Shown here piece by piece: positions 12,150-23,600 of a DNA stretch of 64,000 nt. The notes beneath the pieces were generated by a model that worked only from the letters and a program-made list of their open reading frames with translations, had not been told where the DNA came from and searched no databases. Position numbers and translations under genes: made by a program. Within the stretch, counting starts at the first letter, position 1. The number at the start of each line of letters is the position of its first letter. The stretch comes from Multifurca ochricompacta (Eukaryota > Basidiomycota > Agaricomycetes > Russulales > Russulaceae), in assembly GCA_022496185.1 (NCBI GenBank), contig WTXG01000078.1:1-64000 (forward strand), read 5' to 3'.

Positions 12150-12215
12150 CACATAGATAACATAAGTGATAAGATCAAAAATGTGTTCACAAATAATTAG
12201 ATACAAGTGATAAAA
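12150..12215 (-). repeat. Inverted unit of the preceding minisatellite
   Basis: ATAAGTGATAAGATCAAAAA and the following bases are the reverse complement of the repeat unit at 11590-12110, so this block could fold back on the array. Confidence 0.65.
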
Positions 12216-12310
12216 CGTGATGAGTTCTGTCTTAGTTCATGTTTTCAGTGTTCAGTACTGTCTTTGAATATGTGTGTACCATGCTGCTTGCTAGATGGTC
12301 TCATAGTTGA

Positions 12311-12500
12311 TGTCATGACCATTGTGACTTAGTATGATATCATTTATACAAGACTCTAGACCATGACTTCATAGTAGTTACATTGTATTTAAGCCACTAT
12401 CAATCCAGTGAACAGACTTTAAGTCTGTTCTCCTTGTACCAATCAAATGTCCTTAAGAACTTCCTTCAGCCCTCTTCAAGTATGTGACTTGAGACAGTAT
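12311..12500 (+). repeat. Truncated LTR-like fragment
   Basis: Starts TGTCATGACC. It has TGTATTTAAGCC, CAGACTTTAAGTCTGTTCTC and a CTTCAAG-rich end, the same layout as the LTRs at 5513-6003 and 27519-34668. No closing end or target duplication found. 12501-12659 holds nothing recognisable. Confidence 0.5.
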
Positions 12501-12659
12501 TTTTTTTAAATCCAATTTTTATTCCATGTGCAGCTTCCTAAAACAAGAACAGTCATATCTACTTTAGGTGCCTCAGTAAATACATTTGGGTGAGCCATAA
12601 AGATAGTTGAATAAGTTAAGTCACTACATATGTAGGGGGCCATCAAAAGTGATAATTAG

Positions 12660-13247
12660 TGTTACGTCCGGTGCGGGACGTTCCACACGACTTGTGTGAC
12701 AGCGTGATACGGAGGTTCAGATAAGAGACCAATAAGATCTCTTGGAGTGAAGGGTGACGAGTCAAAGTCAAAGAGGCTGTACTCTAAGACGATGGTGAGC
12801 GGAAAGTGCCAAAAGCACTGAGACAAGAAGACGTTCAAGGATCAGGGAGAAGTCCAGAAGACTAACACCGATGTATTCAATAAGTCGAGTCTGAGGTCTA
12901 CAAGGTAGCTACAGCGGACTTATATACGTAATCGAGTGGGCGCCTAAAGATAAGATAACCTAGAGTCATGTGGGCCCGAATATACGAAAGCGGAGGGCGT
13001 AAAGCCGTGCTTCTGATAGGGAATTAAGTAAGTGTCCGGTCTTAGAGATAAGGGATAAAAGATAAGAGATAAGAGTCCAAACACAAATACAGTAACACAA
13101 ACATGGACAAAGGCAATCACGGGGACGGGAGCAGGGCACGTGAGGGATCCCACGATGGAGACGTGATCTGATAATGTAAAGTAGGCAGCAAGGAGGGGTC
13201 GTCGTTGGGTAAAAGGAAAAAGACAGGGAGGGACGGGGTTCGTAACA
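12660..13247 (-). repeat. 3' LTR of gypsy copy 2
   Basis: 588 bp, bounded on the plus strand by TGTTACGTCC and GTTCGTAACA. It shares the non-CpG variant CTTCTCC with the 5' LTR of copy 4. Confidence 0.94.
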
Positions 13248-13278
13248 TCACCCCCTCTTCTGGTTCTAGCAGACCCGG

Positions 13279-14511
13279 CTAGAAACGACTCGTACCGTCA
13301 TCATCCTGTACCAGCTCCAGGTAATCGTCAGCTACATTACGGTCATCCATGCTGTACGACTCCAACTCCTGTGGGCATGCGTGGGTACGAAGAAATCCAT
13401 ATGGGCCACGCTGACCACAGGTGCAGCACAAGTCGTAGATGGGGCAGTCGATCTCTTTATGCCCGGCGTTGTGGCGAAGGCACTTGCCACACCAGCCCGA
13501 TGGATTGTTGATAGTCGGAGCCACTCCTACATGTCGGAAGATGCAATGTCGGCTCCAATGGAGATTGCTGCGGCAATGGCAACACCACTTGCGGTTGAGG
13601 GGGCAGTTCCAGCTTATGTGATACTTGCTATCACATCGCCAGCAGGTTTCCCCGCGCGGGTTCTCGTGCAAACGTGGCATCTCCAGCCAGGTCGGCAGCA
13701 GCGTCGGGGCCGCCCCCAAGGTTTGAGGGGGGAGGGGTCGTGCATAAGTGTCTGCGTACCTTTCAGCAATCGTCTGGTACGCATCCCCTGCTTCCAACCT
13801 CTTCCTGATCTCCACTATCTCCGACTCCAACTGGAACATCCCATTGGTCAGTCTTGCCATCATCTTTGCGTGCTCCTTGTATTGTTGGTTTAGCGTCCTC
13901 CTCAGGGTGATACTCTTCCTCAGCCTCATAACTTCCGCCTTCAAGCACGGCAGTCTCATGTCGTTTAACACCTCGTCGATCACGAAGGCGCGACAGTCCT
14001 CCGTGGCAAGATGACCCAACTGTTCATCAGTCAACGTGTGGTGGAGTCGACCTGTATACCTTTCCTCCAGATAGACCGGAGCTCCGTAAACTGGCCCATC
14101 CTTCTTCATGCATCCCGCCACATCCATCCCGCCATTGGTGTAATAGATGTATTTGGCGATGGCCGTGGATCCGTCGGCCATGGTGATCTCTAAGGGGAAA
14201 TACATGGACGAGTTGGGGTTGTTGGGGATAAACGGGAATTCGGGAGCCTCGTCATCGACTTCCCCATTCAGCAGGTTGTTGGGGTGGGGCTCTTCACTAT
14301 GGGTGAAGTCGTCGTCTGGGTTTGGGGACTGGTTCTTGACGCGGGCTTCAGCGACTTCATAGTCGATAGGGGAGGAGGGACGAGTAGACGGGTGAGCAGA
14401 TGGGAAGTTCTCGACAACTACAGCGGTGGCGGTGAAGGCGTCGACGGCAGCGTTGGCAGCGATGAAAGACATGATGGCTTGTTCTGTGGTAGTAATTCGC
14501 TGGGGGAGCAT
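13279..14511 (-). CDS. Third ORF of gypsy copy 2: zinc-knuckle protein of unknown function
   Basis: Open 410-residue frame directly downstream of pol and upstream of the LTR, starting MLPQRITTTE. Residues 90-150 hold a block conserved in all four copies (FPLEI, YIYYTNGGMDVAGC, YGAPVYLEE). About 185-245 is charged and helical and may form a coiled coil. The C-terminal third has CX2CX4HX4C at 290-303 and 310-323, CX2CX6HX4C at 341-356 and a fourth Cys/His cluster at 362-379. It ends in acidic DDYLELVQDDDG. Nucleic-acid binding is inferred from the knuckles. It is in the pol frame but separated by stops, so expression could need reinitiation or readthrough. I know no standard retroelement protein with this layout. 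Confidence 0.8.
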   Translation of the reverse strand: MLPQRITTTEQAIMSFIAANAAVDAFTATAVVVENFPSAHPSTRPSSPIDYEVAEARVKNQSPNPDDDFTHSEEPHPNNLLNGEVDDEAPEFPFIPNNPNSSMYFPLEITMADGSTAIAKYIYYTNGGMDVAGCMKKDGPVYGAPVYLEERYTGRLHHTLTDEQLGHLATEDCRAFVIDEVLNDMRLPCLKAEVMRLRKSITLRRTLNQQYKEHAKMMARLTNGMFQLESEIVEIRKRLEAGDAYQTIAERYADTYARPLPPQTLGAAPTLLPTWLEMPRLHENPRGETCWRCDSKYHISWNCPLNRKWCCHCRSNLHWSRHCIFRHVGVAPTINNPSGWCGKCLRHNAGHKEIDCPIYDLCCTCGQRGPYGFLRTHACPQELESYSMDDRNVADDYLELVQDDDGTSRF

Positions 14512-14565
14512 ATACTGGGGAATTCTCTGGGGTCTGTAGATTGGTCCCTTTTAACTGTCTCTGGG

Positions 14566-17500
14566 CGCTTCTGGATGTCAGTCGTGGAACTCCGAGATAA
14601 GGACCGGGGCGAAGATGTCCCGGGTGGGCTCCCACGAGTTGTCAGAGTGTGGGAATCCTTTCCACTTGACTAGGTAATGTAGTTTGCGCCCTCGGCCTTG
14701 TCGCTTCGAATCTAAAATACGTTCCACTTCCCATTCTTCTTCTCCATCGATAAGGTCAGGTGGCGGTCTCGAGAAGTTTTCTCCATGTAGCGATGTTTCT
14801 TTGTAAGGTGTGAGCAATCTGGCATGGAAGACCGGATGAATACGCCATGTGGGGGGGAGTTCGAGTTCGTAGGACACATCTGACAGCTTCCTTGTTATCT
14901 TGAAAGGTCCGTGACATCGGGGCGCTAACTTGGCTGTCGGATGTGACGTGTGAATGTTCTTCCCTTCCAACCATACCATATCATTGGTCCGATAAGGCAT
15001 AAACTTCGTAGGCCTCTCTGCCAGGGTCTTTTGCGCCTTCAGCAGGTTCTCATTGGCCGATTTCCGAACCTCTTCCCATTGGTTGATACGCTGGGTAGTC
15101 GAAGGAACGTTCGTCGGCTTTCCAGTCCATGTGGCTCAAGGTGTCCATCCCATGATAAGTGAAAATGGGGAGTGTTTTGTGGTGCCATTAGGCCAAGAGT
15201 TGTGTGCGAATTCTGCCGTTGCGAGCCAGTCCGCCCAGTCGTCCTGTCGTCCATTGCACCAAAATCGAAGGTACTGTTCAAGCCACTGATTGGTCCTTTC
15301 CGACTGTCCATCCGTCTGTGGGTGATACGCAGTGGAGATATTTTGTGCGATGTTCAGTGTTCTGCAGAGTGCCCTGGCGAACGCGGATGTGAAGTGTGGG
15401 TCACGGTCTGAGATGATCTTTTCAGGGAGGCCATAGTGTCTGTAGACATGATCTAGGTAGAGCTTGGCCACTCCTTCCGCCGTAATGGACTCATTACAGG
15501 GTATGAACAGCGCTGCTTTTGAACAGTCATGATCAGTGATGGTCAGGATTGAGTCGAAGCCTCTGGATGTGGGGAGTTTGACAATGAAGTCCATTGCTAC
15601 GGTCTGGAATGGTTGTGAAGTTGTCGGTGTAATCGGGAGTAGTGCCGGCGGGTGTGGGTGTGTATTCACTTTGTTGGCCTGGCAATCTGCACATCCTTTT
15701 ACATATTCCTCTATATCCTTTTTCATGTTCGGCCACCAGTAGTCTCGTTTGGCGAGGGCATAGGTGTTGGCGATGCCGGGATGTCCTGCAGAGGGAAGGT
15801 CGTGGTGAAAATGAATCACCCCCCTCTTAATGTTGTCGCCACCGGTGACAATGAGTCGATCCCCGTCCTTCCACCAGAGGCCATCGATCCTCTTCAGGTT
15901 ATGTGCCTCTGCCCATTTTTCGCATAGCTGTTGATTCATGTTTTGCGAAACCTGGGCCCATAGATCCATGTCATGAAGACTGACGATGGCTGTCCTCACA
16001 AAAACTTCCTCTGGGAGTACTGTCACATCGTCGTTATCCTCCGCACCATTGTTCAGATCTGGTCGTCTCGATAGGGCATCTGCACGAGCATTACGACTCC
16101 CAGCAATGTGTTTCAGTTCAAAGTTGTACTCCTCAAGCTCCAGGACTTCACGAGCGACCCGTCAGCTTATCTTATGTGGTTCTTTCCAATAGAGCAGGTT
16201 AGAGTGATCTGTATGAATGATGGTTTTGTAGGGAGTCCCTGCCAAGTACGGCTGCCAGTGTCGTAACGCTTTTACTATGGCCAGTAGTTCTCTATCCCAG
16301 ATGTCGTAGTTCCGTTCCGCTGGCGAGAATGTTTCGGAATAAAAGGCCACAGGGTGAAGAAGTCCTGTCGCATCTCGTTGATTCAGTACAGCACCATTCG
16401 CGAAGTGAGATGCATCAACTTCAAGTTCGAAGGGTTTCTGCAGATCTGGTTGTAAAAGGACCGGTTCTGAGCCAATGATGTCGCGAATCTGTTCAAAAGC
16501 CGTTTGATGTTCCTCTGTCCAGTGCCAAGGGACATCTTTCTTTAGCAGCCCATTCAGCGGCTGGGCGATCCCTGAGAATCCTCGGACGAAGCGTCAATAG
16601 AAGTTGCAGAAACCGATAAAGGACTGCACATCCTTGATACATGTCGGCACTGGCCATTCCCGAATTCCTTGCACCTTTACAGGGTCCATCCACACCTGCC
16701 CCCCCTCCAGGATAACTCCTAGGTACTCTACACTTGGCTGTTCAAACGAGCATTTGGCGGGCTTAAGGTACAGATTGTGTTCGCGAAGGATGTTCAACAC
16801 CTGATGCACCCGCTCTCGATGGTGAGTCAGGTTGTTTGTAGTGGCAACTAATATGTCGTCCATGTAAACCACTACTTCGCCAGTGAGAATGAGGTCGCGA
16901 AAGATGTGGTTCATCATTGATTGGAAGGTAGCAGGTGAATTGGTTAGGCCAAAAAACATAACATTTGGTTCGAACAGCCCCTGATTGGTCTTGAAGGCCG
17001 CTTTACATTGATCTCCGTCCTTGATTCAAATGTTGTTATATCCCCAGCGGACGTCCATCTTGGAGAATAAGGACTTGTCCCGCATAGTGTCGATGAGTTC
17101 CGAAATGAGCGGCAAAGGATAGGTGTTTTTCACAGTATAGGCATTGATTCGTCGGTAATCTTGAACAGGTCTAAGTTTGCCGTCTTTCTTCTTAATAAAG
17201 AAGAAAGGCGATGCATATGGTGAGTTCGATGGTCTAATGTATCCTTTTGCAAGATGTTCTTCCAGGAACGCTGTAAGCGCGGTTTGTTCTGTCTGTGACA
17301 ATGGGTAGATTTTGCAGTCGATTGCTGATGGGGTATTAGGTATGAAGTCAATGGCGTGATCCCATGGTCATGCGGGGGGGAAGCGTTGCGACTCCTCCTC
17401 CGAAAACACTTTCCAGTGTCTATGATATTCCGCTGGTACCACTTCTTCAAACGTCTTTTCCGTGCGCCCCTCTACTGCCTTCTGCGCGAGTTCTGATGCT

Positions 17501-18030
17501 TTAGTAATAAAACAGCAGCTCGGGTCCTCCTCTTTTGTTGCAGCCGCTGCAGAATGTCGGGCCGCGTAGTCATACCCCATCGACGTAATGAGTACAGGGT
17601 AGGAGTCCTTGCTCATCGTCGCATCGCTCCAATTGATTTTTGGTTCAAATGCAGCCAGCCAGGGATATCCCAGAACTAAGTCTTCCCCGCCTAGATTGGT
17701 AACCAGGAAGCGTATTGTTTTTGTCTTCTCTCCCACCTGGACTTTTAGGTCAGTGTAGTGTGTGATTTTCCCTGCTCGATTGGCAGTCCCGTCAATGTTC
17801 CAGATATTCTTCTCCTGGGGTAGTGCCAGCATTCCCAGTCCCATGGTCTTCACCATCCGCGGGCTGATGAAGTTGTTGGTAGCTCCTGAGTCAACCAGGA
17901 TGTCGCGATCGGCCGTTCTCTGTGTAGTCTCGAAATGCACTGGTATTTTCAACGATTTGAAGCGACTAGTATACACAGAGGTTACATGTAATGCTCGTGC
18001 CCAGGCCGATGGGGTTGAGCCAGTCAAAAA
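14566..18030 (-). pseudogene. pol of gypsy copy 2 (PR-RT-RH-IN-chromodomain)
   Basis: Near-intact polyprotein in the -1 frame relative to gag. The protease has DSGATNNF with the active-site Asp present. RT has YMDDILVAT. RNase H has ELEVDASHF and TDHSNLLYW. The integrase has HHDLPSAGH...CADC, then AMDFIVKL, SDRDPHF and the E of GQSERTNQWLEQ. The chromodomain is LHYLVKWKGFPHSDNSWE. Stops: TGA before PWDHAID (near 17367), after YNNI (near 17027), after GFCNFY (near 16595), after PHKIS (near 16163) and after EFHD (near 14579). There is a frame break near 15135. Most stops lie where other copies have Arg. Confidence 0.9.
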
Positions 18031-19534
18031 TCCTTTTTCGCGAATGCCTTTTCTACTAGGATGGCTCACACTTCCTCACTTTCTTTCATCATATTCGTCC
18101 ATATTTCCTGCGCTTTCTCTTCTTTTGTCCTTTTGTCGACGGTCGGTGGATTGTTTTGGACTGGTTTGACCACCGCTTCCGCCGCTCACGCCCCCTTTTT
18201 TGGGCATTCTCTAGACATGTGCCCTTGCGCCTTGCAGCGAAAGCACCTTCCTTCTTTCATCAATGTCTGCCTTTCGTCTTCCGTGAGCGCAACCCGGGCT
18301 CTGGTTCTGTCAGCAGAGGTATCCATGGCATTTGGATCCCTCTGACTAGTGTGCGCAGGTTTGACCCTGAAGGCGGCCTTCCACTGGTCGCGGGTCTTTC
18401 CCTTTTCGTGTCGACCCCAAAACGCGTCTGGAAATCGAGATAGTCTTGCTGCTGTCGGCGGGCAGCATCAACCCATGTGTCCCAATCATTGGGATGATGA
18501 AACTGGATGATGTTTTTCACCAGTGGATTGGGCAATCCCTGGGAGAAGAGGTCCAGTGTGGCCTCTTCGTCGGTGTCATAGCCGGCCCTGTTGGCCAGAC
18601 TTCTGAACTTCGCTACATAGGCGTCGAGTTCTCCCTTCTCCATTCTGAGGGACTTGAGCTCCCGAGCGGCCTTCTGCTTGGCCTGCCCATCCGTGAATGC
18701 ATCCTTAAATCTCTGGGCGATGGTTTCCCACAGGTTCTCGCTAGTGGTACGACGACCATTCTCAATTTGTTCGTTCAGCCACTCCAGCTGCTCCATGGTC
18801 CAGTCGTCTACAGCCTCCCCTCGGATCAGAGAGAGAAAGAGGTTTGCACGTTGGAAAGGATTGATGATCTGGGGAACATCATGGTTGAAGTTCTTAAAGG
18901 TCGTGAACTCCAGCATAAACTTCTTGCTTTGTGACCGATCCCCAGTGAACGTTTGGGGCAGTACTCCTGACAATCGCCCTGATGGTGGGGGAATATTGGG
19001 TGGTAACATGGCAGGCGGGGGTGGAGGGGGAGGAGGTGCTGGGTCTGGGAGCTGGGCGGCGATAGTGGACATGTTCTGATAGAATGGGGTGACGGTGTCG
19101 GTGGACTGTATTGAAATCTGGGGAGTTGTCAAAGCAGGGGCTCTGGACGTGACAACTGCCGGTGCAACTGGGGTTGTAGTCAACGCTAATACCAGTGCTT
19201 CTTCACTGTGTTCTTCTACGTACTCTTCTGGCTCAGAGTCCGTAACAATGGCTGGGGGATTTTCTCTCCATGGTCCTAATCCAAATTCAGGTGGAGCGGG
19301 TCCTGTAGTAACCCACGAGTGTCGGCTGTCCGAGTATCGGATACAGTACCAAACTCGTTTCTTGTTGTCGTATTCTACTGGTTGGTATCTTCCGTCGTGA
19401 TAGACGTAGTATCCAAACTCGGACTCAAAATCTTTCCAGGTGGCAGAGCCAAGTACTTGTTGTGAAAGGTCAGGCTCGTCCCTTCGTTCGATGGGTTCTT
19501 CTTTAAACAGGGTCTGACTGCGGCTGGAAGCCAC
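18024..19534 (-). pseudogene. gag of gypsy copy 2 (one frameshift)
   Basis: Starts MASSRSQTLF and runs through GYYVYHDGRYQP, a Pro-rich linker (run of Pro near 19030) and the capsid-like region to FQTRFGVDTK. There an A run one base shorter than in copy 4 (near 18412) shifts the frame. The zinc knuckle CFRCKAQGHMSREC follows in the other frame, and the stop TGA is at 18024-18026 after GAT TTT. Without the single deletion this would be a complete gag. Confidence 0.9.
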
Positions 19535-19540
19535 AATGAG

Positions 19541-19551
19541 AGACTCGACTT
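19541..19551 (-). other. Self-primer binding site, copy 2
   Basis: AGACTCGACTT on plus, that is AAGTCGAGTCT on the element strand, two bases from the 5' LTR. It is complementary to the predicted RNA start inside this family's LTR. Same arrangement as in copies 1 and 4. Confidence 0.7.
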
Positions 19552-19553
19552 GA

Positions 19554-20141
19554 TGTTACGTCCGGTGCGGGACGTTCCACACGACTTGTGTGACAGCGTG
19601 ATACGGAGGTTCAGATAAGAGACCAATAAGATCTCTTGGAGTGAAGGGTGACGAGTCAAAGTCAAAGAGGCTGTACTCTAAGACGATGGTGAGCGGAAAG
19701 TGCCAAAAGCACTGAGACAAGAAGACGTTCAAGGATCAGGGAGGAGTCCAGAAGACTAACACCAATGTATTCAATAAGTTGAGTCTGAGGTCTACAAGGT
19801 AGCTACAGCGGACTTATATACGTAATCGAGTGGGCGCCTAAAGATAAGATAACCTAGAGTCATGTGGGCCCGAATATACGAAAGCGGAGGGCGTAAAGCC
19901 GTGCTTCTGATAGGGAATTAAGTAAGTGTCCGGTCTTAGAGATAAGGGATAAAAGATAAGAGATAAGAGTCCAAACACGAATACAGTAACACAAACATGG
20001 ACAAAGGCAATCACAGGGACGGGAGCAGGGCATGTGAGGGATCCCACGATGGAGACGTGATCTGATAATGTAAAGTAGGCGGCAAGGAGGGGTCGTCGTT
20101 GGGTAAAAGGAAAAAGACAGGGAGGGACGGGGTTCGTAACA
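19554..20141 (-). repeat. 5' LTR of gypsy copy 2
   Basis: 588 bp. It shares the non-CpG variant CCTCC with the 3' LTR of copy 4 rather than with its own 3' LTR, as expected if the two elements exchanged ends. Confidence 0.94.
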
Positions 20142-20620
20142 ATCACCCTAATGATTGGGATACCTGGGTTGATGCTGCCCAACGACAGCAGCAGGACTAC
20201 CTCAACTTCCAAACACGTTTTGGGGTTGACACCAAGAAAGGGAAGACCTGAGACCAGTGGAAAGCGGCCTTCGGCATCAAACCTGTGCATCACCAGAAAG
20301 ATCCAAATGCCATGGATACCTCGGCAGACAGGACCCGAGCTAGGGCAACACTCACAGAGGATGAGCGTCAGACATTGATGAAAGAGGGTTGGTGCTTCCG
20401 ATGTAAAGCACAAGGACATATGTCTTGAGACTGTCCAAAGAAGGGAGCACGTGTTGCTGAAGCTACTACCACCCCAGTTCACCCCATCAGTAACCCACCT
20501 ACGACAGACAAACGAACTAAAGAGGAAAAGGCCCAGGATATATGGGCAAATATGATGAAGGAGAGTGAGGAAGTGCGCGCCATCTTAGTCGAGAAGGCGT
20601 TTGCAAAGAAGGATTTTTAA
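20142..20620 (+). pseudogene. gag C-terminal part of gypsy copy 3
   Basis: Continues the capsid C terminus (RQQQDYLNFQTRFGVDTKKGK). TGA replaces Arg at 20249 and 20426, the second inside the zinc knuckle (CFRCKAQGHMS then stop). Ends GAT TTT TAA at 20620, the same slip site as the other copies but with TAA rather than TGA. Confidence 0.88.
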
Positions 20621-23600
20621 TTGGCTCTACCCCATCAGCCTGGGCACGAGCACTCCATGTAACCTCTGTGTATACTAGTCGCTTCAAATCTTTGAAAATA
20701 CCAGTACACTTTGAAACTACACAGAGGACGGCCGATCGAGACATCCTGGTCGATTCAGGAGCTACCGATAATTTCATCAGTCCACGATTAGCAAGGACTA
20801 TGGGGCTAGGGATGCTGGCACTCCCCCAAGAAAAGAACATTTGGAACATTGATGGGACGGCCAACCGGGCAGGAAAGATCACGCACTACACTGATCTCAA
20901 CGTCCAAGTAGGAGAAAGAACGAAGGTCATTCATTTCCTTGTCACCAATCTAGGGGACGAGGATCTCATTTTGGGATATCCATGGCTGGTGGCATTCGAA
21001 CCAAAGATTAACTGGACGGATGCCACTATGGACAAAGATTTTTACCCAGTCCTAATCACATCTCTGGGATACGATTACCTGGCCCGGCATACAGTGATCA
21101 ATGGCACTGCTGAATTGGAAAAAGAGGATCCTGGACGTTGCTACGTCACAAAAGCATCAGAACTGGCCCAGAGAGCGGTACAAGGACAAACCGAGAAAAC
21201 CTTCGAAGAAGTAGTACCTGTCACTTATCATCGACATTGGAAGGTGTTCTCGGAAGAAGAATCGCAGTGCTTCCCACCAGCATGCCCCTGGGACCATGCT
21301 ATCGATTTTGTGCCAGAGACACCGCAAGCAATAGATTGTAAAATCTACCCCTTGTCCCAACAAGAGCAGGAAGCGTTGATGATGTTTCTCGAGGAGCAAC
21401 TGGCAAAAGGGTATATCCATCCATCCAAGTCGCAGTATGCCTCCCCCTTCTTCTTCATCAAAAAGAAGGATGGCAAGCTCCGACCCATACAAGACTACCG
21501 GTGCATAAATGCTTACACAGTAAAGAATGCCTATCCATTGCCTCTTATTTCAGAACTCATCGACACCATGAGGGATAAGTCACTCTTCTCAAAGATGGAT
21601 GTCTGATGGGGGTATAACAACGTTCGGATCAGGGAGGGAGATCAGTGCAAGGCAGCCTTTAAGACCAACCAAGGCCTGTTTGAGCCAAATGTCATGTTCT
21701 TTGGTCTTACCAACTCACCAGCCACCTTCCAATCAATGATGAATCACATTTTCCGCGACCTTATTCTCACTGGCGAGGTAGTGGTGTACATGGATGACAT
21801 ATTAGTGGCGACTGCCGACGATCTCCCGCATCACCAGGAGCGAGTCCACCAGGTGTTGAGTATCCTACAAGAGCACGACCTATATCTCAAGCCGTCAAAA
21901 TGCTCATTTGAACAACGGAGTGTCAAGTACTTGGGGGTCATCTTGGAAGGAGGACACGTATGAATGGATCCGGTGAAGGTGCAGGGGATCCGGGAATGGC
22001 CCATGCCCACATGTGTCAAAGAAGTAAGATCCTTTATAGGATTCTGCAACTTCTATTGACGTTTTGTACGAGGATTCTCTGGAATCGCACAACCACTTAA
22101 CAGGTTGTTAAAGAAGGACGTACCCTGGCACTGGGGAAAAGAGCAACAACAAGCATTTGAACATATCCGAGACATTGTTGGCTCAGAACCTGTCCTCCTG
22201 CAGCCGGATCTAACAAAGCCTTTTGAACTTGAGGTCGATGCCTCCCACTTTGCCAACGGGGCAGTATTGAATCAAAGGGACACCATGGGAATGCTCCACC
22301 CAGTGGCCTTTTTCTCCAAGACATTCTCATCAGCCGAACAAAATTATGACATTTGGGATCACAAACTCCTCACCATTGTAAAAGCCCTACGACATTGGAG
22401 ACCATATCTAGCTGGGACCCCTCATAAGACCATCATCCACACTGACCATTCCAACCTGTTATATTGGAAGGAACCCCATAAGATTAGTCAACGAGTCGCC
22501 CGCAAAGTCCTGGAACTTGAGGAGTACAACTTCACACTGAAACACATTGCTGGAAGTCATAACGCCAATGCAGATGCTCTATCACGAAGGGCAGATAAAC
22601 AAGGAGGTGAAGAAGACAATGAAAATATCACCGTACTCCCCGAAGAGGTCTTCACGCGCACAGCAGTTGTCAGTCTCCATGATATGGATTTATGGGCACA
22701 AGTATCACAAAATATGAACCGACAACTCTGCCAGTCCTGGGCAGAAGCGCATAATCTGAAAGAGATAGATGGCCTTTGGTGGAAGGACAGGGATTGACTC
22801 GTTGTCACTGGTGGCGACAACATTAAGAGGGGGGTGATCCATTTTCACCATGACCTCCCCTCCGCGGGCCACCCTGGCATCGCTAACACATATGCCCTGA
22901 CCAAATGAGACTACTGGTGGCCAAATATGAAAAAGGATGTAGAAGACTATGTTAAAGGATGTGCAGACTGCCAGGCCAATAAAGTAAACATGCACACGCA
23001 CCCACCAGCATTGTTCCCGATCACACCAATGGCCTCACTACCATTCCAGACCATTGCAATGGACTTTATTGTCAAGCTCCCCATCTCCAGAGGTTTTGAC
23101 TCAATCCTGACTATCACTGACCATGACTGCTCCAAAGCAGCATTGTTCATACCATGTAACGAGTCCATCACAGCGGAGGGAGTAGCCAAACTTTACCTGG
23201 ATCATGTCTACAGACACTACAGCCTCCCAGAAAAGATCATTTCTGACCGCGACCCATGTTTCACCTCTGCATTTGCCAAGGCACTCTGTAAAGTCTTGGA
23301 CATCACCCAAAACATTTCAACCGCCTACCATCCACAGACGGATGGACAGTCAGAAAGAACAAACCAATGGCTAGAACAGTACCTTTGATTCTGGTGCAAC
23401 AGACGACAGGATGATTGGGCTGATTGGCTAGCCATGGCAGAATTTGCACACAACTCATGGCCCAACAGGACCACCAGAACCCCTCCATTCTCACTTATCA
23501 TGGGATGGACACCGCAAACAACCTGGACCAATAAACCAACAAATGTTCCATCAGCTGTGCAGCATATCGACCAATGGAACAAGGTCAGGAAATCAGCCAA

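Larger units (their letters stand above)
12660..20141 (-). mobile_element. Ty3/gypsy chromovirus copy 2 (full length)
   Basis: Minus-strand element with 588-bp LTRs at 12660-13247 (3') and 19554-20141 (5'). They differ at about seven positions, six of them CpG versus TpG/CpA. It encodes gag, pol with chromodomain and an intact third ORF. Its flanks, ATTAG (12655-12659) and ATCAC (20142-20146), do not match each other but match those of copy 4 in reverse complement, which marks an inversion breakpoint. Confidence 0.95.

Noticed and set aside
16493..19079. Long plus-strand ORFs across copy 2
   Set aside because: They are antisense shadows of gag and pol, which show clear domain motifs on the minus strand.
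12660..20141. Copy 2 as a simple single insertion
   Set aside because: The flanks ATTAG and ATCAC do not match; the crosswise match with copy 4 explains them.
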